From positions 682,001-746,000 of the forward strand of contig CP038115.1 of NCBI GenBank assembly GCA_004519485.1: a DNA stretch of 64,000 bases. The letters are read 5' to 3'. The first letter of the stretch is position 1; each line of letters opens with the position of its first letter. Positions 56,131 to 64,000 of this stretch are shown piece by piece. The notes below the pieces were generated by a model that was given only the letters and a program-made list of their open reading frames with translations, searched no databases and was not told the DNA's origin. The stretch is from Nannochloropsis oceanica. Its lineage: Eukaryota; Sar; Eustigmatophyceae; Eustigmatales; Monodopsidaceae. The position numbers and the translations under genes were made by a program.

Positions 56131-57237
56131 TCCGAAATTATTTGTGATACACAGCAATATAGATCATAAACATGCAATGCACTTGCAGTGCGTCTGTATA
56201 AAAAGTGTGGGTGCACGTTATTGGGATTAGAATGCCTTTGGCCCTGAGCTGTACTCAATGAGAAAGGGACAGATTGTCAAGCAGGGCAGAGAAGTTGATG
56301 TACAAACAAACAATCGACAGACAGACAATATCGATCCTCCCACGGGACACTATGTAATTGGACAGCTCACGACTCTAGGGGTGGTAAGGATATGGGGAGG
56401 TCGGAGGCTCGAAATGCCCGGAGGCCACGATGTTACCGAGAGAGAAGGCTCTTCAAACATGATCGAGAGCCGCATATTATGTTTTTTTATTAGCTCAGGA
56501 TCTGGTTCAAGCGTCGCTTGTGCACTCGCGTCGATGATCATGCTTCCAGACGTACTCTATTTTGGATTCAGGACTCCTTGACCGGAACTTCCCTGTCTCA
56601 TGTCCGGCGTCGGTTTGAATACTTTAAAGCGATATCGATGCGCTGATGCCTTCAACAACAAAAAAAGAGAGCGTCCTAGATGAAAATCATGCATGACTAC
56701 GACTAATCACATGACTATCAACGAGTATTGACGACTATCGTAATAGTCAGTCGTTCGGGCCATTTTTGCAGATTAATCGTCTAACGTGTGATGTGTACGT
56801 GTGTGTGTACATTGACCAACCACACATGGCCCCTCGCGCAAAATAATCATGTTCGGCACCGACCGTTGAAACTGTCATAACTGATGAAATCAGTTATGCA
56901 TATTGAGCAGTTCCCCCCGACGTGGGGGGACCCTGGCACCCATGTAGACGTACGAACTACCCGGGTGTACCCGGATGTATCGAGTTAGGATATATGCTAC
57001 TCGGTGCCCATCCCTATGCTCAAACAAAGTAGCTCGGCAAATGCAAAGCCAAGGTAGCAATGCATGGTGCAATCAACCTATATCACCATTACCGTACCAA
57101 CCATCATTTTTACTGACGCACGATGCACCAACAACCTGCCTGTCTGGTAGTGAGTTCCACTTATGACAGAATGCTTTCGGTCTCCTCGACGACAACACAA
57201 AATAACCTCTTACAGTGCCATCCGAAACATCTGTGGT
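56131..57237. other. Intergenic, no gene recognised
   Basis: AT-rich, about 1.1 kb. A plus-strand ORF at 56258-56581 (107 codons) has no recognisable content. The right end must hold the promoter of the methyltransferase gene. Confidence 0.45.
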
Positions 57238-58194
57238 ATGAAGATGGCATTCTCACGGTCGCGAGCCCCGCAATTTGTGGTTGCTGGCGTCATAGTGAGT
57301 GTATGCATGCACTACATGTATAAGCACGAATCCGCCAGTCTGCCGTATGACCGGTCGAGTCCTACCGTTGCTGCGATGCAGTATCTCGATGCCTATGCAC
57401 GTCTTATGGCCCCACATGTTTTCCCTCAGCTTTACCCTTCGTGTGGCCGTGTTGTTTTTCCAGAATTACCATCCAATCTGACAGAGGCCCAAACTTTAAT
57501 GAGCAAATCTCAAAATGGAGAAGATATGGTCCTCTTTAACTTATTGTTCCATGAAGACACGGAGCCTGGTACTTTTTTGGAAATTGGAGCACTTGATGGT
57601 GTTACGTTTTCCAACACATACTTTTATGAACATGCTCTTGGCTGGAGAGGAATATTAGTGGAAGCAAACCCTATCAATGCTGCCAAACTCAGGGAAGCAA
57701 ACAGACCACGTTCGGCGAGCTTTTCACTGGGTATTTGCCCTATTGATAAGAACTTACTTAACACTGGAAACCTTACCTTCTCCAAAACTGGTGGTCCAGT
57801 TGCTACAGCCACGGATTACGCAGCATCGGGTTTCTTAAAGACCTGGAAGGACAAGCTTGGTGAAGAAAGGGTTGTTGTGCCGTGTGTTCCTTTGCAGCTC
57901 TTAATTGAAGCCACTGGTGTTTTGGACATTGATTTTTTCAGCTTAGATGTGGAGGGAGCAGAGAAACTCGTACTCGAAACGGTGAACTTAAATAAGACAA
58001 ACGTTCGGCTTATAATGGTTGAACAAGACGGGTGGAACAGAGCAAAAGATCAGTGGGTACGAGATCATTTATTAGAGCACGGTTTTAAAAAAGTTGAAGT
58101 CAGCTTTGATAACCCTCATGGAAACGAAATATTCATAAACCCCAATTTTGGAGAGGTAAAGTCCCGCCGTCAACTCTTACCTATACAGTGCTGA
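57238..58194 (+). CDS. FkbM-family methyltransferase, type II membrane protein, intronless
   Basis: A single frame; the start at MKMAFSRSRAP gives 318 residues. Twelve residues in, a hydrophobic segment (QFVVAGVIVSVCMHYMY) forms a signal anchor, placing the catalytic part in the Golgi/ER lumen or outside. The SAM-dependent fold of the FkbM family (Methyltransf_21) is clear: QNGEDMVLFNLLF, GTFLEIGALDGVTFSNTYF (SAM-binding loop), LGWRGILVEANP, then DFFSLDVEGAE and ending near NEIFINPN. The family often O-methylates sugars or glycans; the substrate here is unknown. An in-frame upstream start 25 codons earlier exists but gives a polar leader before the anchor. The absence of introns and the AT-richer bases contrast with genes to the left. 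Confidence 0.88.
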   Translation: MKMAFSRSRAPQFVVAGVIVSVCMHYMYKHESASLPYDRSSPTVAAMQYLDAYARLMAPHVFPQLYPSCGRVVFPELPSNLTEAQTLMSKSQNGEDMVLFNLLFHEDTEPGTFLEIGALDGVTFSNTYFYEHALGWRGILVEANPINAAKLREANRPRSASFSLGICPIDKNLLNTGNLTFSKTGGPVATATDYAASGFLKTWKDKLGEERVVVPCVPLQLLIEATGVLDIDFFSLDVEGAEKLVLETVNLNKTNVRLIMVEQDGWNRAKDQWVRDHLLEHGFKKVEVSFDNPHGNEIFINPNFGEVKSRRQLLPIQC

Positions 58195-58275
58195 AAAAAG
58201 ATGAAGATCATCGGTTGTGAAAATCGACAACAGTCGATAGGATTGCTATCCAGATAATAATCCTGAAGAGTAATA

Positions 58276-58420
58276 GAATATGACGTCGAAACGCGATGCA
58301 TAAATACCGTAGAAAGAAGAAAAGATTGTGTTTCTTGGAAGTAGCTTAAGCAATTTGGTTGAATTTGTTGGGTTGTTGGAAGGATCGAAACGGAGGACCT
58401 TGGTCCAAACCGTGCACTAT
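58276..58420 (+). repeat. Dispersed repeat, truncated 3' end of the 26 kb gene (copy B)
   Basis: This matches the reverse complement of 26065-26200. Only the last few codons (MTSKRDA and stop) and the following flank are present, so this is a 5'-truncated copy. It is followed by a (TA)n run at about 58418-58433. Confidence 0.8.
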
Positions 58421-59429
58421 ATATATATATATATGTGGAGCGGCGCAAGGGAGGAAAGGACGTGTGGCGTCAATTGACGGAATCAAGAAGAAGAGAAACA
58501 CGAGAGGGATTATCGCGTTTCTGGTGCTTGGAATACCATCCTTCCAAGACACCGAAAGATCTTTGGCTGAAAACGGACAAATTCTGTATTTTTAACCTGG
58601 GGAACAGGAAGGAGAAGTGCAGCGGCTTACCGCAAGATCGTGCATGCCTTGCAAAAGGGCAGACTGTTGTGTATTTGAGCAGAGAACAACGCCGTCCCGA
58701 ATTCTCACAAACTTTAAGGAATCCCCCCTCCTGGTTGCTTGCTTGGTTCTGGTGCTCGGAAATTGTTTTGGAGGGGTGCTGATTTTTATCCTGAGCAGAA
58801 CCCTCCAGCCGCTCATAAAAGACTTTCAAAGTGGACCGAGCGAGTCTTGCCGAACGTGGTGCTGCTTCCAGGGGGAGCCTATGCCGGAGCAAGAATGATG
58901 ACGAGTAGCGATACTAGTGACGAAGAGAAGGAAAGCCGTAAGCTCCAGTGTATGCTGGCTCTCGTAACTTGTACGGAGGGTGGGAGTGATGGGAAGGCCA
59001 TGTCGAATGACTTATTTTTGAAAGTGATGGATCTGGCGATGCTGTGCTGGGATCCGCTGAGGAAGAATCGCGGCGACGACACGGAAAGGCATAATCAGAA
59101 GCGAAGGAGAAAATAGACCAGAATTGGTCCAGGCAAAAATGGGAAGTAGCATTCGTCAATCTTTACAGTAGACACTTCTAACAATAAAATATACAAGTAA
59201 CCACCCCATCCTTTCGTCTCGATTACGAAACAAAGCACTTCCAAGTGCAGGCCAAGTGAAGGCTTCGGATGTCTTTTGCATACTTGGTACAATGCGCTGG
59301 ATGTCACTACCCCGCAAAGACAAACCTCAGAACGCCAATCGGGATGTCGCGCCTCCTGGATGCAGGGGAGCCAATAGAAAGATAATAGCCAGTAGATAGA
59401 TTGTGATTCTTTCTTTCTTAACATTTTTT
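58421..59429. other. Region with short ORFs, no assigned gene
   Basis: A plus-strand frame ending at 59116 has a plausible C-terminal part (LFLKVMDLAMLCWDPL and a basic end) with an ATG near 58897; an overlapping frame starts at 58435. Neither is recognisable, and no introns linking them could be justified. They may belong to a fragmentary repeat. Confidence 0.3.
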
Positions 59430-59583
59430 TGCCTCTAGAACTATCGCATGCAACCTGACGTCTTCTAGGATTTGCATACGAGGGGGAGCCTTCCAACAAG
59501 AAATTGTTGCATATTCATCCCTGATTTCCTTGTCCGAGTTTTACTAGCGACTTTGACTGGTTTGTCATCTGGCAAAGTCCATT
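59430..59583. repeat. Dispersed repeat (copy at 59.4 kb)
   Basis: Second full copy of the repeat at 40186-40352, same orientation, about 80 percent identical by eye. It ends about 40 bp before the duplicated upstream region of GET4. Confidence 0.8.
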
Positions 59584-59625
59584 CGTAGTGTAGGCTCAGG
59601 TGTACTTTACATGTGACCTTTAGCG

Positions 59626-59992
59626 AGAGAGGCGCCAGGGCACGCGAGGGCAGACCAAGCGCTTGTGCATTGGTCATCGAATGTTTTGTGTGTGTGTGTG
59701 TGTGTACTGCGGGTGGCGATGCTAGTGCGGGAGAGCAATATTTTTCTCAATATGGAAGAAGATGGAACAGCTTTTGGGGGGTATACGGACATGACGTGAC
59801 GACGTGACCGCCTCGCTGCCTTCTCCTTGTCGGCGAGAGCGTTCCCATCTGCTCATCTGCTGCCATTCCACTCTCCCCTTGTGCTTCGCCACCTCCTTTA
59901 TCATGACGCTCTCGAAAAAGCATACACATGCAGACACAGCTCGTCGCACTCTTCACGCTTCCTCTTAAATTCCACTCCCTTCACAGAGAACC
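59626..59992 (+). promoter_or_regulatory. GET4 upstream region, also present as a diverged copy at 55.8 kb
   Basis: The 360 bp before the GET4 start codon. The part up to about 59960 is duplicated at 55826-56130. Conservation of blocks such as GAGAGCGTTC and CTGCTCATCTGCTGCC may mark promoter elements or may simply reflect recent copying. Confidence 0.5.
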
Positions 59993-61029
59993 ATGGCAGT
60001 CATCGATCCCAACGACGACAGCGAGTCACCTCACATGGAAGGCCCGACCATCACAAGGCAAGGGGTTGAGGCACGCATCAAGGACCTGCTGGCAGCGGGC
60101 GTGAAGGAGAGGTACAGAGGCAGGGGTGATCAAGTTAGGGACAGGTGGAGATAGGGAAGGACAAGGGGAGAGTCGGAAGAGGAGGAACGGAAGGAGGTCT
60201 TGAGCACAAGAGGCAAGAGTGAAGGAGCTGCTCTTGTGGGCATGAAACGAAAAAAGGGAGGGAGGAGCCAGGGTATTATTCGCCTACGCTCTGTGTGATT
60301 GCCCTAAATAGCCTGAGGGGACGTAGGAAGAAGATTGTCGCGGTGTGCGTGCGTGTCTATCTCGTTGAGCTTCGTCCCTCACTGCCTCTCCTTCCTTGCC
60401 TCTATTCTTTCCCTCATCAACGCAGCGCGTATGAGGCACTGCAGCTGTTCTCGTCCCAGGCGAAGCGGCAGGTGAAAGACGGCGACGTGACGGCCGGCGT
60501 AGGCACGGCACTTGAAGGTAAGAAAGGGATGGAGGTAGGTGGAGAGGGAGGGCGGGCTGTGAAGGAAGAGGAGGAGGAGGAGAGGGTCATGCAACAGCCT
60601 CAGCCTCTTAATTTTAATCCTTCCAGCCCGCCGCTCATTGGAAACAGTATGATCTCCTGTTGTAGTGCAGCACGCTGCTTGTCATGAGGGATGTGCCTTT
60701 CAGGCTAATGGCCAGCATCCACCTTGTGTTTTCCTCGAAGGGGTGCCTTCCCTCCTTCCCTCCTTCCTTTCCCATTCCCTTTCCCTTCTTCCAAGCGCCA
60801 CTACCTTCATCGACCTAGGCCATTAATGGAGGGAGGGGGGGGGGGAAGCGTCTAATTATTCTCCCTCCTTCCGACGACCTGCCCATCTTTCCGTCCTTCT
60901 CACAACCACCCCCTCTCCTTCCCTCCCTCCAGGCGCCACGGCTCTCATCGACCAAGGCTATCCGGAGTGCGGCGTTGAGCTCGGGAATATTCTCCTCAAG
61001 TTCGGCACAGAAAAAGACGTGTCCCATGA
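59993..61029 (+). CDS. GET4: GET4 (TRC35) homologue, 3' part lost in the gap
   Basis: Exons 59993-60111, 60426-60517 and 60933-61029 join in frame. The product so far begins MAVIDPNDDSES, then YEALQLFSSQAKRQVKDGD and GATALIDQGYPECGVELGNI, matching the first alpha-solenoid helices of Get4 (family pattern YEA-Q-x-YR ... GA-x-LL-x-x-GQ-x-x-SG-x-EL). Get4 works with Get5 in the cytosol to pass tail-anchored membrane proteins to Get3. The gap cuts the gene after about 100 residues, and no further GET4 exon is seen to the right. A degenerate copy of the start of exon 3 lies in the preceding intron (60791-60833). The upstream region is duplicated at 55.8 kb. Confidence 0.75.
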
Positions 61030-61129
61030 NNNNNNNNNNNNNNNNNNNNNNNNNNNNNNNNNNNNNNNNNNNNNNNNNNNNNNNNNNNNNNNNNNNNNNN
61101 NNNNNNNNNNNNNNNNNNNNNNNNNNNNN
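61030..61129. other. Assembly gap (100 N)
   Basis: Exactly 100 N, unknown true size, inside the GET4 gene. The next bases are a CTC microsatellite. Confidence 0.99.
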
Positions 61130-61130
61130 C

Positions 61131-62610
61131 TCCTCCTCCTCCTCCTCCTGAGAGCCTCATGGCGCGCCTAGCAAATAGCGACAAAGAAGAAGATCGAAAG
61201 CCTTTTCGAAGCCGCCTTATCCCCCTTCTCTCCTTCCCTCCTCCTCGTCCTCTCCCTCTCCGTGACGCCGTGACAACAACCTCCTCCTCCTCCTCCTCCT
61301 CCTCGTCCTCCTCCTCCTCCTCCTCCTCCTCCTCCTCCTCCTCCTCCTCCTCCTCCTCCTCCTCCTCCTCCTCCTCCTCCTCCTCCTCCTCCTCCTCCGT
61401 TTCCTCCCTCCTCCTCCCCCTGACCCTCCATGACATGCCGCAGCAGACTTCCTCTCCTCACTACACGTCTCTTCTCCTCCCCTACTCCCTCTTCTTCGTC
61501 ACTGCTGCTACTCTCCTCAACCTCCTCCTCCTCCTCTTCCTCCTCCTCCTCCCCCTCCTCCTCCTCCTCTTCCTCTTCTTCTTCTTGTTCTGCCTCTTCC
61601 ATGGGTTGTCTGTTCTTCCTCCTTCCTCTCCTCTCTCCCCCTCGTCCTCGCCTCGGTTTGGTCACAGCCTCCGTCTTCCTCCTCCTTACATTAACCCGAC
61701 GAGGGACATAAATGGATGCAAGGCCGCCCTCCTGCCACGGGGAAAAAGAAGGAAGGAAATGAAGAAGGGAGGGAGTAAGGGAAGGAGGATGAGGAAATCA
61801 TGGAGTGGAAGCGTGGGAAAGAAAGGGAGGGAGGAAGGGAGGGAGGGAGGCAGGGAGGGAGGGCCAGGGCCGTACCTCATCGTCCGAATAAGCTTCGGCG
61901 ATGCGTTCCGAGCGACGACGACGGAGGGAGGGATCATCCCTCCCCATCACCTCCACCTCCTCCTCAGGCAAGAGGCGGAAGGTCGGACAATGCACGAGGG
62001 AGGGAAGGAGGAAGGGGGAGGTGTCCTGGGCAGCGGCAGCAGCGGCTTCTGATTTAAGTGCGGGAAGGAAGGAAGGCAGGGAGGGAGGGAGGGAGGGAGA
62101 GAGGGTGAGTAGGATTAGAGGTCATGACAATAGGGCCAGATATCCCTTTCTCCCTCCCTCCCTTCTTCCTTCTCTCTCTCCTTCCCTCCCTCCTTCCTTC
62201 CCTTCCTCACCTTTCCGGAGCTGCTTGGCTGCCACATTCCGCTTCACCACCGCACTTATCGATCCTTCCTCCTTCTCACCCTCCCTCTCTCCCTCTTCCT
62301 CCTCTTCTCCGCTGAGCATAAGCAGGGTTATCTTGCTCGTGGCCGTGAGGGGAGGGAAGGAGGGAGGGAGGGCGAGGAAGGCTGCCTCAGAGAGCCCGAA
62401 CCTGGCTTTGCACGACAGCGAGAAGGCGAGGGAGGAAGAGGGGGAGGAGGAGGGGGAGGTGGTGGGTCGAGATCGTTTCAGGCCGCTCATGGTTGGTGAA
62501 GGGAGGGGGGAGGGGGAGGGGGAGAGGGAGGACGGTTGGCAGGAAGGGGCGCGATTTTCCTTGCCACTCTTTCGGTGGCCAGGGACACGGCCTTGGGGGT
62601 GTGTGTATGC

Positions 62611-62666
<56 letters not shown>

Positions 62667-63144
62667 TTGTTGTTGTTGTTGTTGTTGCTGCTGCTGCTGC
62701 TGCTGTCGTGCCACCATATCGCCTTCCCCCCCTCCTTCGATGTCTCTCCTTCAAAATTTGCCGCGGTTCCTCCTCCTCTTCTTCCTCCTCCTCCTCTTCC
62801 TCCTCAACCTCTGGCTGCTCTTCATGATAATACCGTTGCCGAAGATATCTCGGCCTCTTCTTTCTCCCTGCTCGCCCTCCCTCCCTCCCCTCCTTCCTTC
62901 CTCCATGGTTGGGATGGTGAGAGACGGAGGCCACGAGCACTGCGGCACCTGCCGAGCCTTTTCGACGATGGGAAGGGAGGGAGTGGGGGAGAGAGGACAA
63001 GTGCAAGGTCCGTGCTCCGTAGACTGCGCTGCGTTTGCCGCTGGTGCCGGTGGTGGTGGAGGAGGAGGAGGGGTGGGAGGGAGGAAGGGATGGGGGAAGG
63101 GAAGGACCACGCGTGAAGGGGGAGAGGATGGTGTTGAGGATCAT
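61131..63144 (-). CDS. Unassigned low-complexity nuclear-type protein (tentative)
   Basis: The minus strand has a long open block from 63144 to about 62210. It begins GLTGMILNTILSPFTRG and passes through basic, acidic and poly-Ala or poly-Gln segments (CAG/GCA repeat), then SGKENRAP and SGLKRSRPTTSP. An intron with GGGA then CCCT tracts in the sense direction follows. Next comes an exon reading TFRLLPEEEVEVMGRDD and RRRRSERIAEAYSDDE, and then an acidic exon (from about 61665). Much of it is disordered and rich in Ser/Pro, Glu and Arg, which suits a chromatin-associated or RNA-binding protein, but no domain is recognised. The KEN-like motif could be chance. The frame across the CAG repeat is uncertain, and the 3' end runs towards the gap. 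Confidence 0.3.
61283..61400 (+). repeat. CTC trinucleotide microsatellite
   Basis: About 115 bp of almost pure CTC/CTCCTC with one CGT interruption. It lies near the gap and is probably why assembly stopped. Confidence 0.9.
62613..62706 (-). repeat. CAG/CAA trinucleotide repeat
   Basis: Plus strand GCTGCT with a GTT block, about 31 units in total. Minus strand reads CAG and CAA, so poly-Gln, poly-Ala or poly-Ser/Thr depending on frame. It lies inside the tentative minus-strand gene. Confidence 0.9.
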
Positions 63145-64000
63145 GCCGGTCAGGCCCTGGAGTTCGTCAGGAGGGGAGGAAGGGAGGAAGGAGGGAAGGA
63201 GGGAGGAAGGGGTTAAGGGAAGGAGGGAGGGTTAGGGTCCTCCACAGGGAAGGGAGGGGAGGGGTGGGTGCGAGGGGTGATGGGAGAAATGGGTAAGAGG
63301 GCCAGGCCACGCACCATTCCTCAAGGTGCTTTCAGAATGCCCTTTGTTTTGCTTCCCAGACCTGTGTGCGAGAAGTAAGGCGCGGGACCTATTCCCTCTC
63401 GCTCCACGATACGGCACAACTATTCTTTTTCACCCTGCTGACGACTATTAGGCTTAGGCTGTGCTTCCTGCTGGTAGCTCACGTCCTGTGCTGGAGACAG
63501 ACCGACCACACCACACCAGACGCAAGACCGCTCCTCCTTGCTACTACCGGTGCTGCTGGGCTGGCGCCGCGGTTGGCGCTGCAGCTGGTGCTGCTGCCTG
63601 TATGCAGTCGTAATGGCATGAAGGAGAGGTGAACGGTGAGGAAAATCATCAGAAACCGACCACGGTTTTGGACATGGGAAATTAGATGGCTTTATGTCCG
63701 CCGCGCGCCATCCCTTCCACCTGCCAGACGTAACGTTTGTTTATTTTCATACGGCGTCATTGGGTACGGTGGATTTGTTCTCTTGGAACCAGAACATTTG
63801 CGCTTGGAAGCGAGCAGCCGAGACAGACAAGCCAAGGGAGAGGAAGAGGCGCTTTTTCCTTCTGATGACTCGTAGCTGCCCTTTCTTCCTCCCTCCCTGT
63901 ATGGCCTGCCTAGAACCGCCCAAGCCAGCACCACCGCGCTTCTCTCGTGGCATATATATTCCTGAGTCCACCCCCTTGAGACAGGAGTTGGGTGAGTGTG
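63145..64000. other. No gene recognised
   Basis: Contains G-rich tracts to 63300 and more complex sequence afterwards. The block 63316-63362 on the minus strand is flanked by an AG and a GT and could be an upstream exon of the gene at its left, but I cannot confirm the phase. Confidence 0.35.

Noticed and set aside
61168-61665. Poly-Ser, poly-Gly and poly-Glu ORFs near the second gap
   Set aside because: Frames of the CTC repeat; only the non-repeat parts were considered for the tentative gene.

Overview
The window is nuclear DNA of an intron-rich eukaryote with compact genes. Introns are mostly GT-AG, short, and loaded with (CCCT)n and (GGGA)n tetranucleotide tracts. Intergenic spaces are small and often divergent, and telomeric TTAGGG repeats are present. 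Together with plant/stramenopile-type gene content this suggests a small stramenopile alga such as Nannochloropsis/Microchloropsis; that name is an inference from style, not from a marker gene. Two runs of exactly 100 N (31109-31208 and 61030-61129) are scaffold gaps, so the window is three contig pieces. The first piece ends in about 324 bp of TTAGGG pointing outward, so it is a chromosome end. The join at 31 kb is therefore suspect.

Piece 1 (1-31108) is telomere-proximal. It starts with the 3' flank of a gene lying to the left, almost identical to the 3' flank of the gene at 7944-9450. Then come: a large type II membrane-anchored right-handed beta-helix protein (minus, 548-7221); a small secreted protein of unknown family (7944-9450); three paralogous small secreted proteins sharing a W-R-x-aromatic-C-E-[ST]-K motif and the same exon plan (10308, 14049, 15938), interrupted by an intronless secretory 2-oxoglutarate/Fe(II) dioxygenase (12136-13593, minus); TFIIF beta subunit (18121-19304, minus); and the mitochondrial beta subunit of methylcrotonoyl-CoA carboxylase (20170-25194, 13 exons). 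The subtelomere follows, with an unassigned repeat-associated gene (26.2-27.9 kb), a CT-rich desert, an intronless secreted protein (29591-30181) and the telomere.

Piece 2 (31209-61029) carries a gap-truncated DH-PH-DH-PH-FYVE RhoGEF, a ubiquitin-like plus BTB/POZ protein, a TPR plus J-domain protein resembling DNAJC8/SPF31, and a PTEN-like phosphatase with a C2 domain. All of these have introns full of GGGA/CCCT repeats. After 51.8 kb the style changes to intronless, lower-GC ORFs: a histone-fold protein, a GNAT-like protein, an unassigned ORF and a dynamin stalk/GED remnant. This is a possible foreign or virus-like fossil island. An intronless FkbM-family methyltransferase, several dispersed repeats, and the 5' half of GET4 (cut by the gap) follow. 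Piece 3 (61130-64000) holds microsatellites and a low-complexity minus-strand gene that I cannot identify.

The most unusual signal is in the introns. Purine GGGA tracts follow 5' splice sites and complementary CCCT tracts precede 3' splice sites of the same introns, so the ends could pair. In at least seven introns a degenerate copy of the neighbouring exon edge, some with its splice signal, lies just across the repeat tract. This looks like intron growth by local duplication, or an introner-like process, caught in several stages.
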